Source: Ideonella dechloratans (GTDB lineage: Bacteria; Pseudomonadota; Gammaproteobacteria; Burkholderiales; Burkholderiaceae_C). Taken from it: DNA of 64,000 bases. Every line of letters starts with the position of its first letter. The first letter of the stretch is position 1. Where the stretch lies: NCBI RefSeq assembly GCF_021049305.1, contig NZ_CP088081.1, positions 124,001-188,000 of the forward strand, in the 5' to 3' direction. The translations under genes were made by a program, and so were the position numbers. The notes beneath the pieces are model-generated. The model was given only the letters and a program-made list of their open reading frames with translations, searched no databases and had not been told where the DNA came from. Positions 1-8,018 of this stretch are shown piece after piece.

Positions 1-1833
1 GACCTGAACCATTTCGTGGTGCTGGCCGGGCTGAAGCGCGGCGTGGCCACGGTGCACGACCCGGCCCGCGGCGTGCGCCGCATGAGCCTGGCCGAGCTGT
101 CACCGCATTTCAGCGGCGTGGCGCTGGAGTTCACGCCCACCGCGGCCTTCGTGCCCCGCCGCGAGCGCCAGCCGGTGCGCCTGCGCGAGCTGATGGGCCG
201 GGTGCTGGGCTGGAAGCGGGCGCTGGGCCAGGTGCTGCTGCTGGCGCTGGCACTGGAGCTGCTGGTGCTGGGCAGCCCCTTCTTTCTGCAGTGGGTGGTG
301 GACAGCGCCCTGCCCACCGGCGACCGCGACCTGCTGCTGACCCTGGGCGTGGGCTTCGGCGGCCTGGTGCTGTTGCAGTCGGTGGCGGCCGCCGCCCGCT
401 CCTGGGCGGTGCTGCACCTGTCTTCCACTCTGAAGCTGCAGTGGCTGGGGCAGGTCTTCGCCCACCTGCTGCGCCTGCCGCTGGAATGGTTCGAGCGCCG
501 CCACACCGGCGATGTGTGGTCGAGATTTGCTGCGGTGCAGCAAATCCAGGATGCACTGTCGATGCAGTTCTCCGAGGCGGTGATCGACGGTCTGATGGTG
601 CTGCTGACCCTGGTGCTGATGCTGGCCTACAGCCCGACGCTGACCGCCGTGGCGGTGGCCGCGGTGGCGCTGTACGCGGTGCTGCGCTGGGCCCTGTACC
701 GGCCGATGAAGGAGGCCTCCGAGGAGGCCCTGGTGCACGAGGCCCGCAAGAGCAGCCACTTCCTCGAGTCGCTGCGCGGGGTGGGCGCGATCAAGCTGTT
801 CAATGCCCAGGGGCGGCGCCAGTCGCGCTTTTTGAACCTGGTGGTGGACGCGATGAACGCCAGCCTGGTGGCCCGCCGGCACGAGCTGGTGCTGTCGGTG
901 GGCCAGCGGCTGATCTTCGGCCTGGAGCGGGTGGCGGTGGTCTGGCTGGGCGGGCTGGCGGTGATGGACCAGCAGATCAGCACCGGCATGTTGTTCGCCT
1001 TCCTGGCCTACCAGGAGCAGTTCGCCACCCGTTTCGGCGCCTTGATCGACAAGGCCGGCGAGCTGCAGCTGCTGCGTTTGCAGGGCGAGCGCCTGGCCGA
1101 CATCGTGCGCACGCCGCCCGAGGAGGACGCCGGCGCGCCCCTGCCTGCGGGCACCGAGCTGACGGGCCGGCTGACGGTGCGGGGCCTGCACTTCCGCTAC
1201 GCGGATGTGGAGGCCGAGGTGCTGCAGGACATCAGCTTCAGCGTGGCGCCGGGCGAGTCGGTGGCCATCACCGGGCCCTCGGGCGGTGGCAAGACCACGC
1301 TGCTCAAGCTGCTGCTGGGCATTTACGCCCCGCAAGGCGGCGAGGTCTGCATCGACGGGCTGCCGCTGGCCCGCCTGGGCCGGGCCCGCTGGCGCAGCCT
1401 GATCGGCACGGTGATGCAGGACGAGCCGCTGTTCGCCGGCTCCATCGCAGACAACATCGCCTTCTTCGCGCCCGACCCGGACCGCGACTGGATCGAGGCC
1501 TGCGCCCGGCAGGCCGCGGTGCACGAGGAGATCCTGGCCATGCCCATGGGCTATGCCACCCTGGTGGGCGACATGGGCACCAGCCTGTCGGGCGGGCAGA
1601 AGCAGCGCATTCTGCTGGCCCGGGCGCTGTACAAGCGCCCGCGCATCCTGCTGCTGGACGAGGCCACCAGCGCGCTGGACGTGGACCGCGAGCGCCTGGT
1701 GAACCAGGCGGTGCAGCAGCTGCAGCTGACCCGCATCATCGTGGCCCACCGGCCCGAGACCATCGCCAGCGCCCAGCGGGTGCTGGTGCTGAAGGATGGC
1801 CGCTTGATCGAGGACCGGCCGGTCGGCGGCTGA
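1..1833 (+). CDS. Peptidase-domain ABC exporter, 3' part (5' end outside window)
   Basis: The frame is open from the first base, so the N-terminus lies before the window. What remains is the second half of a C39 bacteriocin-processing peptidase domain, with the His of HFVVL at residue 4 and the Asp of VHDPA at residue 20. A six-helix membrane domain (about residues 70-350) and a complete ATPase domain follow. The ATPase has Walker A GPSGGGKTT near residue 425, signature LSGGQKQR near 530, Walker B ILLLDEATSALD near 555 and the H-loop AHRPE. Such inner-membrane exporters cleave double-glycine leader peptides and secrete the core peptide, usually with an HlyD-type adaptor and an outer-membrane channel. 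The catalytic Cys should be just upstream. No substrate peptide is visible downstream, so the cargo is unknown. Confidence 0.9.
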   Translation, partial: DLNHFVVLAGLKRGVATVHDPARGVRRMSLAELSPHFSGVALEFTPTAAFVPRRERQPVRLRELMGRVLGWKRALGQVLLLALALELLVLGSPFFLQWVVDSALPTGDRDLLLTLGVGFGGLVLLQSVAAAARSWAVLHLSSTLKLQWLGQVFAHLLRLPLEWFERRHTGDVWSRFAAVQQIQDALSMQFSEAVIDGLMVLLTLVLMLAYSPTLTAVAVAAVALYAVLRWALYRPMKEASEEALVHEARKSSHFLESLRGVGAIKLFNAQGRRQSRFLNLVVDAMNASLVARRHELVLSVGQRLIFGLERVAVVWLGGLAVMDQQISTGMLFAFLAYQEQFATRFGALIDKAGELQLLRLQGERLADIVRTPPEEDAGAPLPAGTELTGRLTVRGLHFRYADVEAEVLQDISFSVAPGESVAITGPSGGGKTTLLKLLLGIYAPQGGEVCIDGLPLARLGRARWRSLIGTVMQDEPLFAGSIADNIAFFAPDPDRDWIEACARQAAVHEEILAMPMGYATLVGDMGTSLSGGQKQRILLARALYKRPRILLLDEATSALDVDRERLVNQAVQQLQLTRIIVAHRPETIASAQRVLVLKDGRLIEDRPVGG

Positions 1834-1844
1834 AGCCGCTCAGT

Positions 1845-2033
1845 TCACTTCATCGGGCAGGTCTTGATGCCCAGCACCGTGTAGAGCGGGCAGAAGCGCA
1901 GGGCGCCGGTGGCCAGCGGCACGATGCCGATCCAGCCCCAGACGCCGATGGTGCCGGTCAGGGTGAGGGCGATCAGCACGAGGCCGACGAGGATGCGGGC
2001 GATGCGGTCGAAACCGCCGACATTGGCTTGCAT
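1845..2033 (-). CDS. DUF2892 (YgaP-type membrane segment) protein
   Basis: This 62-residue protein has two hydrophobic segments and the conserved CPLYTVLGI-TC signature of the DUF2892 family, which is also the C-terminal membrane part of the rhodanese YgaP. The start is supported by AGGAGA seven bases upstream. It is transcribed in the same direction as the Crp/Fnr regulator just upstream, and a perfect CRP-type palindrome lies between them, so control by that regulator is likely. The molecular function is not established. Two Cys near the membrane face suggest a link to sulfur or redox handling, but that is inference. Confidence 0.85.
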   Translation of the reverse strand: MQANVGGFDRIARILVGLVLIALTLTGTIGVWGWIGIVPLATGALRFCPLYTVLGIKTCPMK

Positions 2034-2110
2034 GAGTCTCTCCTGGTCTTGGAAGGCACGCTCGTTGGCGAGCGCATGGGCGTACTGTGCGCCCGGCAGC
2101 TGGCCTGGTC

Positions 2111-2126
2111 TGTGACTGCGGTCACA
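2111..2126. promoter_or_regulatory. CRP-type operator
   Basis: TGTGACTGCGGTCACA is a perfect TGTGA-N6-TCACA palindrome. It lies between the end of the Crp/Fnr regulator gene and the DUF2892 gene, about 78 bases upstream of the latter's start. The neighbouring regulator carries the same RE---R contact pattern in its recognition helix as E. coli CRP, so it is the natural candidate to bind here. The match and position are seen directly; binding is inferred. Confidence 0.6.
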
Positions 2127-2151
2127 CAGCCGACCGCGCGGGCCGGGGCGC

Positions 2152-2835
2152 TCAGCCGCCGGAGGCCAGCTGGCGCAGGGCGGCGGCGTCCAGCACCTCG
2201 ATGCGCTCGCGTCCCAGGCGCAGCCAGCCGGCCCGTTCGAAACGCTTGAGCAGCCGGGTGACGATCTCGCGCACGGTGCCCAGCTCGTCGGCCAGGGCCT
2301 GGTGGCTGCTGGCCACCACCGCGCCGTGGCCCAGCAGGGTGCCGGCCAGACGCTGATCCAGGCGCTGGAAGGCCACCGCCTCGGCCAGGGCCATCAGGTC
2401 GGCCAGGCGGTCGGCGAAGATGCCGAAGACGAACTGGCGGAAGCCAGCGTCGATCACCCAGCGGTCGAAGCCACGCGGGCTGAGCACCACCAGCTCGGTG
2501 GGCTCTGTGGTGGCGCCATGGGCCACCATCAGGCTGTGGCCGAACAGGCAGGAGGTGGAGGCCACGCACAGCTCGCCCGGGCCCACGCGGTAGAGCTCCA
2601 GCGAGCGACCGTTCTGCGCGCCGCGGGCCACCCGCACCTCGCCGCTGAGCACCAGCGGAAAGCCCTGGCAGGGAGCGCCTTCCTGGAACAGCGGCGCCTG
2701 GGCCGGCACGGTCATCACCGCGGCGTCTTCGGCCAGCACGCTGTCCCGCAGCGCGGCGGGCAGGGCGGCCACGGCCGGGTAGAGGGCGGACAGCCGTTCG
2801 GCCAGGGGCAGGGGCGATGGGGACGGCACGGGCAT
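2152..2835 (-). CDS. Crp/Fnr family transcriptional regulator
   Basis: This 227-residue protein has an N-terminal cyclic-nucleotide-binding fold (about residues 20-140, with LFQEGAPCQGFPLVLSGEVRV), a dimerisation helix and a C-terminal winged helix (about 165-215). The recognition helix reads TVREIVTRLLKRFE. The R-E-x-x-x-R spacing equals that of E. coli CRP (RETVGR), which reads TGTGA half-sites. There is no N-terminal FNR-type Cys cluster; a few internal Cys occur in the sensor domain, including the C of LCVASTSCLFG. The effector is therefore unknown. It probably controls the DUF2892 gene downstream through the palindrome between them. Confidence 0.85.
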   Translation of the reverse strand: MPVPSPSPLPLAERLSALYPAVAALPAALRDSVLAEDAAVMTVPAQAPLFQEGAPCQGFPLVLSGEVRVARGAQNGRSLELYRVGPGELCVASTSCLFGHSLMVAHGATTEPTELVVLSPRGFDRWVIDAGFRQFVFGIFADRLADLMALAEAVAFQRLDQRLAGTLLGHGAVVASSHQALADELGTVREIVTRLLKRFERAGWLRLGRERIEVLDAAALRQLASGG

Positions 2836-2922
2836 GGCGGCAGTGTATCGGCGGCGGGCCGTCAGGCGGCTATCGCCGCCATGCAGAGATTCGATGCCGC
2901 GGTGGGCATCGCTTCAGCACAA

Positions 2923-2937
2923 TGAGAACCGTTCTCA
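2923..2937. promoter_or_regulatory. Fur-like palindrome upstream of DUF2061 gene
   Basis: TGAGAACCGTTCTCA is a 15-bp perfect inverted repeat around a central C. It resembles the betaproteobacterial Fur core (GAGAAT-N-ATTCTC) with T-to-C/A-to-G changes in both arms. It ends 30 bases before the DUF2061 start, and the divergent Crp/Fnr gene starts 88 bases to its left. The symmetry is certain; assignment to Fur is tentative. Confidence 0.45.
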
Positions 2938-2967
2938 ACGATTTCATCCACCCACACGGAGTCCACC

Positions 2968-3234
2968 ATGGCCAAAACCCTCAGCTTCGGCGCCATGCAC
3001 GTCGGCATCGCCTTCGGCCTGGGCTATGCCTTCACCGGCAGCGTGGCCACGGCCGGGGTGCTGACCGTGGTGGAGCCGCTGTGCAACATGGTGGCCCACC
3101 ACTTCTTCGAAGGTTGGTGGGAGCGCCGCGAGCACGCCCGCGCTCAGCCCGCCGGCGAAGAGGGGGAGGTGGTCGGGGCCGGGGCCGGGTTGGTGGCGGC
3201 TTCCAGCCCACCCAGCCAGATCATGGCCTGCTGA
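2968..3234 (+). CDS. DUF2061 small membrane protein
   Basis: An 88-residue protein whose first 55 residues match DUF2061: [15 protein letters not shown], then a second hydrophobic stretch ending in [19 protein letters not shown]. The start has GGAG nine bases upstream. The function is unknown; the family consists of small inner-membrane proteins. The C-terminal 30 residues are low-complexity Ala/Gly/Ser and overlap by 91 bp the 3' end of the convergent YkgJ-type gene. That tail may exist only because of the overlap. Confidence 0.75.
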   Translation: MAKTLSFGAMHVGIAFGLGYAFTGSVATAGVLTVVEPLCNMVAHHFFEGWWERREHARAQPAGEEGEVVGAGAGLVAASSPPSQIMAC

Positions 3235-3437
3235 CGGCTGTCGCCGCACATCTCGGGCGAGGGCTGCAGTGAGCCGCAGACCGCCGGCCGCCGCGGGTCG
3301 CCAAAGATCTGGCAGCGGTCCTGCGCATCCAGCTGCACGCAGCGCATGCCCGCCGGCTTGCCCTGGGGCATGCCGGGGATGGGGGAGGAGATCGACGGGG
3401 CGATGCAGCAGGCGGCACAGTGCGGGCGGCAGTCCAT
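3144..3437 (-). CDS. YkgJ-family cysteine cluster protein
   Basis: A 97-residue protein starting [11 protein letters not shown] and containing further Cys at [17 protein letters not shown] and EMCGD. This is the CxxxCC-type cluster of the YkgJ/UPF0153 family, presumed to bind zinc or an Fe-S centre. The chosen ATG precedes the first Cys, as in family members; longer versions would run through the parS site and the mnmG promoter. The tail ([14 protein letters not shown]) is low complexity and lies antisense to the end of the DUF2061 gene. The biochemical role is unknown. Confidence 0.75.
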   Translation of the reverse strand: MDCRPHCAACCIAPSISSPIPGMPQGKPAGMRCVQLDAQDRCQIFGDPRRPAVCGSLQPSPEMCGDSRQQAMIWLGGLEAATNPAPAPTTSPSSPAG

Positions 3438-3445
3438 GGCGGGAT

Positions 3446-3461
3446 TGTTCCACGTGAAACA
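3446..3461. promoter_or_regulatory. parS: parS centromere site 1
   Basis: TGTTCCACGTGAAACA matches the bacterial parS consensus TGTTNCACGTGAAACA at every position. It lies between the YkgJ-type gene start and the mnmG promoter. ParB binds such sites, spreads, and with ParA segregates the origin region. Two further copies occur inside mnmG, and parA and parB are in this window. Confidence 0.93.
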
Positions 3462-3501
3462 GTGGCGGCGGTGGGCCCTGGGCAGGGTCTTGACCGTGCC
3501 G

Positions 3502-3530
3502 GTGACGCCAAAGGGTGGGCAGCCTAAAAT
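3502..3530 (+). promoter_or_regulatory. Candidate sigma-70 promoter of mnmG
   Basis: GTGACG (4 of 6 to the -35 consensus), a 17-base spacer and TAAAAT (5 of 6 to the -10 consensus). Transcription would start near 3537, giving a short leader before the mnmG GTG start at 3559. parS site 1 lies about 40 bases upstream of the -35 element. Confidence 0.45.
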
Positions 3531-3558
3531 AGAGGGTTCGCCTCGCAGGAGCCTGCTC

Positions 3559-5571
3559 GTGCTGTATCCCAAGGAATTCGACGTCATCGTGGTGGGTGGT
3601 GGCCATGCCGGTACCGAGGCCGCCCTGGCCGCGGCCCGCATGGGCTGCGCCACCTTGCTGCTCACCCACAACATCGAGACGCTGGGGCAGATGAGCTGCA
3701 ACCCCTCGATCGGCGGCATCGGCAAGGGCCACCTGGTCAAGGAAGTGGACGCGCTGGGCGGGGCCATGGCCCTGGCCACCGACGAGGGTGGCATCCAGTT
3801 CCGCATCCTCAACTCCAGCAAGGGGCCGGCGGTGCGTGCCACCCGGGCCCAGGCCGATCGCATTCTCTACAAGGCCGCCATTCGCCGCCGCCTGGAGAAC
3901 CAGCCGAACCTCTGGCTGTTCCAGCAGGCAGTGGACGACCTGATGGTGGAGGGCGACCGGGTGGTGGGGGCGGTGACCCAGGTGGGCATCCGCTTCCGGG
4001 CCCGCGCCGTGGTGCTCACGGCGGGCACGTTCCTGGACGGGCGCATCCATGTGGGCCTGCAGAACCACAGCGGCGGCCGGGCCGGGGATCCGCCGGCGGT
4101 CAGCCTGTCGGCTCGCCTGAAGGAGCTGAAGCTGCCCCAGGGCCGGCTCAAGACGGGTACGCCGCCGCGCATCGACGGGCGCAGCATCGACTTTTCCAAG
4201 CTCGCCGAACAGCCCGGGGACGGGGTGGGGCTGGTGGGCCGTTGGGGCGAATCGGCCCCGACCGGGCCCGAGGTGCCGGTGTTCAGCTTTCTGGGGGAGG
4301 CGGCCATGCACCCGCGCCAGCTGCCCTGCTGGATCACCCACACCAACGAGCGCACCCACGCCATCATCCGCTCCGGCTTCGACCGCAGCCCGATGTTCAC
4401 CGGCAAGATCGAGGGCGTGGGCCCGCGCTACTGCCCCAGCATCGAGGACAAGATCAACCGCTTCGCGGACAAGGACTCGCACCAGATCTTCCTGGAGCCT
4501 GAGGGCCTGACCACCAACGAGTTCTATCCCAACGGCATCTCCACCAGCCTGCCCTTCGACATCCAGCTGGCGGCGGTGCAGTCCATGCCCGGGCTGGAGA
4601 ACGCCCACATCCTGCGGCCGGGCTACGCCATCGAGTACGACTACTTCGACCCGCGCGAGTTGAAGTCCACCTTCGAGACCCAACAGATCCAGGGCCTGTT
4701 CTTCGCTGGCCAGATCAATGGCACCACCGGCTACGAGGAGGCGGCCGCCCAGGGTCTGTACGCCGGGGCCAATGCAGCCCTGCAGGCCCTGGGGCGCGAG
4801 CCCCTGGTGCTGGCGCGCGACCAGGCCTACCTGGGCGTGCTGGTGGACGACCTGATCACCAAGGGCGTGAGCGAGCCTTATCGCATGTTCACCAGCCGGG
4901 CCGAGTTCCGCCTGCAGCTGCGGGAGGACAACGCCGACGCCAGGCTGACCGAGCTGGGCCGCTCGCTGGGCTTGGTGGACGATGCGCGCTGGGACGCCTA
5001 CGCGCGCAAGCGCGACGCTGTTTCACGTGAAACAGAGCGCCTGAAGTCCACCTGGGTCCACCCGGGCATCTTCCCCGCCGAGGCGGCGGAACGGCTCCTG
5101 GGCAAGGCCATCGAGCGCGAGTACAACCTCAGCGACCTGCTGCGCCGTCCGGGCGTGGGCTTCGACACCGTGGCCGAGATCGCCGCGCTGGCCCGGCCGG
5201 ACGCGGGTGTTTCACGTGAAACACTGAATGCCGAGCTGGGGCTGCCCCTGGCCACCGCGGTGGTGGAACAGGTGGAGATCGCCACCAAGTACGCCGGCTA
5301 CATCGACAAGCAGCAGGAGGAGGTGGGGCGTGCCCAGGCCTATGAGCGGCTGAAACTGCCGCCCGACCTGGACTATGGACAGGTGACGGCCCTGAGTCAT
5401 GAGGTGCGCCAGAAGCTCAACCGCCACCGCCCGGAGACCCTGGGCCAGGCGGCGCGCATCTCGGGCATCACACCCGCGGCCATCTCCCTGCTGCTGGTCC
5501 ACCTGAAGAAGAAGCGTCTGGCGGGCTTTGCTGCCGAGACCTCCGACGAAGCCACTTCCCCGCAAACCTGA
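3559..5571 (+). CDS. mnmG: tRNA uridine-5-carboxymethylaminomethyl(34) synthesis enzyme MnmG (GidA)
   Basis: FAD-dependent partner of MnmE in cytosolic modification of wobble U34 of tRNAs. The N-terminus [23 protein letters not shown] is the FAD-binding Rossmann fold, followed by the family motifs [12 protein letters not shown] and [11 protein letters not shown] and a C-terminal helical MnmE-binding region. The GTG start at 3559 is chosen because it aligns with the E. coli start (MFYP versus (V)LYP) and has GCAGGAG eight bases upstream. The product is 670 residues against about 630 in E. coli. Two perfect parS sites are embedded in the coding sequence, both read as V-S-R-E-T. rsmG follows after 17 bases, as usual near replication origins. 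Confidence 0.96.
   Translation: MLYPKEFDVIVVGGGHAGTEAALAAARMGCATLLLTHNIETLGQMSCNPSIGGIGKGHLVKEVDALGGAMALATDEGGIQFRILNSSKGPAVRATRAQADRILYKAAIRRRLENQPNLWLFQQAVDDLMVEGDRVVGAVTQVGIRFRARAVVLTAGTFLDGRIHVGLQNHSGGRAGDPPAVSLSARLKELKLPQGRLKTGTPPRIDGRSIDFSKLAEQPGDGVGLVGRWGESAPTGPEVPVFSFLGEAAMHPRQLPCWITHTNERTHAIIRSGFDRSPMFTGKIEGVGPRYCPSIEDKINRFADKDSHQIFLEPEGLTTNEFYPNGISTSLPFDIQLAAVQSMPGLENAHILRPGYAIEYDYFDPRELKSTFETQQIQGLFFAGQINGTTGYEEAAAQGLYAGANAALQALGREPLVLARDQAYLGVLVDDLITKGVSEPYRMFTSRAEFRLQLREDNADARLTELGRSLGLVDDARWDAYARKRDAVSRETERLKSTWVHPGIFPAEAAERLLGKAIEREYNLSDLLRRPGVGFDTVAEIAALARPDAGVSRETLNAELGLPLATAVVEQVEIATKYAGYIDKQQEEVGRAQAYERLKLPPDLDYGQVTALSHEVRQKLNRHRPETLGQAARISGITPAAISLLLVHLKKKRLAGFAAETSDEATSPQT
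5019..5034. promoter_or_regulatory. parS: parS centromere site 2 (inside mnmG)
   Basis: TGTTTCACGTGAAACA is a perfect 16-bp palindromic parS site within mnmG, read in frame as part of AVSRETE. Being intragenic, it depends on the host protein tolerating this short peptide. Confidence 0.95.
5208..5223. promoter_or_regulatory. parS: parS centromere site 3 (inside mnmG)
   Basis: TGTTTCACGTGAAACA, identical to site 2 and 189 bp further on (63 codons), again in the frame that gives VSRET. Because the spacing is a multiple of three, both sites are translated the same way. Confidence 0.95.
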
Positions 5572-5588
5572 AGGCGCTGCGCCACCCC

Positions 5589-6254
5589 ATGACCCATCCG
5601 CTCCATGCCGAACTGAGCCGGGGCCTGTCGGCCTTGAGCCTGCCCTTGTCGCCCGAGACCGAGCAGCGTCTGCTCGACTACCTGGATCTGATCGCGCGCT
5701 GGAACAAGGTCTACAACCTGACCGCCGTGCGGGACCCGCAGGACATGTTGCGTCAGCACCTGCTGGACTGCCTGGCGGCCGTGCCGCTGCTGGATGGCGC
5801 CGAGGCCGCCCGCGGTGGGGATGGGCAGACCGCTTGGCGCATCCTGGATGTGGGCAGCGGCGCTGGCCTGCCGGGCGTGGTGCTGGCCATCGTGCGTCCG
5901 CAGTGGCAGGTCACCTGTGTGGACACGGTGGCCAAGAAAGCCAGCTTCATCCGCCAGGTGGGGGTGGAACTGGGGCTGCCCAACCTCCAGGCGGTGCACC
6001 AGCGGGTCGAGGAAATGGACACACCGCCGTTTGACCTGGTCACGTCCCGTGCCTTCGCCTCCCTGGCCGACTTCATCGCCCTGACCCGCGAGCGCCTGGC
6101 GCCGCAGGGCCAATGGGTGGCGATGAAAGCCCATCTGACGGAGGAGGAGCGGGCGGCGGTGCCGCCGGATGTGCGGATCACCGGGGTGTCGCCGCTGGCC
6201 GTGCCGGGCCTGGAGGCCCAGCGCTGCCTGGTCTGGATGCGCCCCGCCATCTGA
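5589..6254 (+). CDS. rsmG: 16S rRNA m7G527 methyltransferase RsmG (GidB)
   Basis: SAM-dependent methyltransferase that modifies G527 of 16S rRNA. The 221 residues match the family length. The conserved core LDYLDLIARWNKVYNLTAVR is followed by the SAM-binding motif ILDVGSGAGLPGVVLAI (about residues 84-100) and VTSRAFASL. The ATG is the first in-frame start after the mnmG stop, 17 bases away, so the two are probably cotranscribed. The mnmG-rsmG-parA order is the usual origin-proximal arrangement. Confidence 0.95.
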   Translation: MTHPLHAELSRGLSALSLPLSPETEQRLLDYLDLIARWNKVYNLTAVRDPQDMLRQHLLDCLAAVPLLDGAEAARGGDGQTAWRILDVGSGAGLPGVVLAIVRPQWQVTCVDTVAKKASFIRQVGVELGLPNLQAVHQRVEEMDTPPFDLVTSRAFASLADFIALTRERLAPQGQWVAMKAHLTEEERAAVPPDVRITGVSPLAVPGLEAQRCLVWMRPAI

Positions 6255-6286
6255 TTCCCACCACCCGCCCACAGGGTGGGCACAGC

Positions 6287-6318
6287 TTGTCCGGGGTTTG
6301 TCCCCAAGCTTGTCCACA
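6287..6318 (+). other. TTGTCC repeats upstream of parA, one DnaA-box-like
   Basis: The rsmG-parA gap carries CTTGTCC, TTTGTCC and CTTGTCC at about 11-bp spacing. The last is part of TTGTCCACA (6310-6318), one mismatch from the E. coli DnaA box and equal to the form preferred in high-GC actinobacteria. Spacing of roughly one helical turn suggests a regulatory array for parA. DnaA binding is only a possibility. Confidence 0.35.
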
Positions 6319-6405
6319 GCCTCGGGCGCGTTTTCTGTTGCGTGTGGGGAGGGCGACCGGCCCGCCCTCGGCGACAATGGCCGCTTTCCCGTCCACCGCA
6401 TCCCC

Positions 6406-7215
6406 ATGTCCCGGATCTTCTGCATTGCCAACCAGAAAGGTGGCGTCGGCAAGACGACCACCTGTGTGAACCTGGCCGCGGGCCTGGCCAGCGTCGGGCA
6501 GCGGGTGCTGCTGGTCGACCTGGACCCGCAGGGCAATGCGACCATGGGCTCTGGCGTGGACAAGCGCACCCTGGGCCACAGCGTCTACGACGTGCTGCTG
6601 GAAACCGCCTCCATCCCCGAAGCCAAGGTCCGCTCGGACAAGGGTGGCTACGACGTGCTGGGCGCCAACCGCGAGCTCTCCGGCGCCGAGGTGGAACTGG
6701 TGGCCCTCGAGCGCCGCAACGAACGCCTGCGCGCAGCGCTGAAGGCGGTTGATGCAGACTATGACTTCGTGTTGATCGATTGTCCGCCCAGCCTCAGCAT
6801 GCTGACGCTGAACGGGCTGTGCAGTGCGCACGGTGTGATCGTGCCGATGCAGTGCGAGTATTTCGCGCTGGAAGGCCTGACGGACCTGGTCAACACCATC
6901 AAGCAGGTGCATGCCAACCTGAACCGGGACCTCCAGCTCATCGGCCTGCTGCGGGTGATGTTCGATCCGCGCATCACGCTGCAGACCCAGGTCAGCGACC
7001 AGCTCAAGGCGCATTTCGGCGACAAGGTGTTCGACACCGTCATCCCCCGCAACGTGCGCCTGGCCGAGGCGCCCAGCTACGGCCTGCCGGGCGTGGTGTT
7101 CGACCCCGCCGCCAAGGGGGCGCAGGCCTTCGTGCAGTTCGCCCAGGAGATGGTGGCCCGGGTGGCCGGCGAACTGCCGACGACCGCGCCCGCGGACGAC
7201 AGCGCCCGCGCCTGA
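6406..7215 (+). CDS. parA: Chromosome partitioning ATPase ParA (Soj)
   Basis: Walker-type ATPase that binds the nucleoid and, with ParB-parS, segregates the origin region. The 269 residues begin MSRIFCIANQKGGVGKTTTC; the deviant Walker A motif KGGVGKTT is at 11-18, followed by LLVDLDPQGNAT and DFVLIDCPPSLSMLT. The ATG is placed just before the Walker A strand as in the family; upstream extension would read back through rsmG. Unusually, parB is not the next gene but lies 3.3 kb downstream, after four unrelated genes. Confidence 0.96.
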   Translation: MSRIFCIANQKGGVGKTTTCVNLAAGLASVGQRVLLVDLDPQGNATMGSGVDKRTLGHSVYDVLLETASIPEAKVRSDKGGYDVLGANRELSGAEVELVALERRNERLRAALKAVDADYDFVLIDCPPSLSMLTLNGLCSAHGVIVPMQCEYFALEGLTDLVNTIKQVHANLNRDLQLIGLLRVMFDPRITLQTQVSDQLKAHFGDKVFDTVIPRNVRLAEAPSYGLPGVVFDPAAKGAQAFVQFAQEMVARVAGELPTTAPADDSARA

Positions 7216-7237
7216 CGACGGTGGCCGCCGCGGCGGC

Positions 7238-7903
7238 TCAGAGCGCGCGCGTCAGCAGCAGGCCCACGTGGTTGGAGCCGACGTGGCTGGGGGCCACCAC
7301 GCCATAGATGCCGGAGCGGTGGTGGAGGCGCAGCGCCAGGGACCAGCCGGGCAGGGCGTCATGGCGCAGGGCGATTTCCGGGGACATGTAGAACAGCGTG
7401 GCGTAGTTCTTCTCGTCCGTGTGGTCCGGGTTGTCGTAAGGCGGCTTGTTCAGCGCGTGGGACAGGCCGAAGCTGCCCGCCACATCCACATTGAGCCCGC
7501 GCCACTGCACGCCGGTGGCGCCGATGCGCCAGGCGGCCACCAGTTCATCGGAATGCAGCAGGCCGTTGTGGTGGAAGGCGCCGAACTCGATGTCGGTGAA
7601 CACCGGCATGCCGCCCCAATCGCCCCAGGCGTTCACCCAGCCCGGGTTGTCCAGCGAGCGACGCAGCAGCACGCCCGCCATGTGGCTGTTCTGGCTCCGT
7701 GTGTCCCCCTTCAGGGCATGGGGCAGCAGATCCAGCAGGTTGTCCTTGTAGAGCGTGCCGCCGTACAGGCCGACCGACCAGATGCCGCCTGGTGGGTTGC
7801 TGCTGCCTTGATCGGTCTGGGCCCAGCCGGAGGGGCTGAACAGGCTGGCAGCGGCCAGCGCGAGGACGGCCACCGGAGGCCGCGCGGCAATGCGTCGGGT
7901 CAT
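7238..7903 (-). CDS. Exported outer-membrane beta-barrel protein, possibly PagL-like
   Basis: 221 residues with a signal peptide (MTRRIAARPPVAVLALAAASLFSP, cleavage probably after GWAQ) and alternating amphipathic strands typical of an outer-membrane barrel. The C-terminal segment LRLHHRSGIYG...GSNHVG resembles the H-x-S active-site strand and following loop of the lipid A 3-O-deacylase PagL. That similarity is short, so a different barrel is possible. It is transcribed convergently with parA, with 22 bases between the stops, and is one of the genes separating parA from parB. Confidence 0.6.
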   Translation of the reverse strand: MTRRIAARPPVAVLALAAASLFSPSGWAQTDQGSSNPPGGIWSVGLYGGTLYKDNLLDLLPHALKGDTRSQNSHMAGVLLRRSLDNPGWVNAWGDWGGMPVFTDIEFGAFHHNGLLHSDELVAAWRIGATGVQWRGLNVDVAGSFGLSHALNKPPYDNPDHTDEKNYATLFYMSPEIALRHDALPGWSLALRLHHRSGIYGVVAPSHVGSNHVGLLLTRAL

Positions 7904-8018
7904 GCAAGGTCTTTCGGGAAACGGCCGCGACAGTCGGCGGCAGGCAGGGGTGGGCAGTATGGAGCTGCCAGCCCGCCGGTGCATCCCTTGCTCGAGGGGG
8001 TGGCCGGCCGGGGCTGGC

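Noticed and set aside
3346..3558. Upstream extension of MnmG through parS site 1
   Set aside because: The conserved N-terminus, the ribosome-binding site and the -10 element all place the start at 3559.
6255..6405. Replication origin in the rsmG-parA gap
   Set aside because: Only one good DnaA-box-like sequence and no AT-rich unwinding region; dnaA is not in the window.
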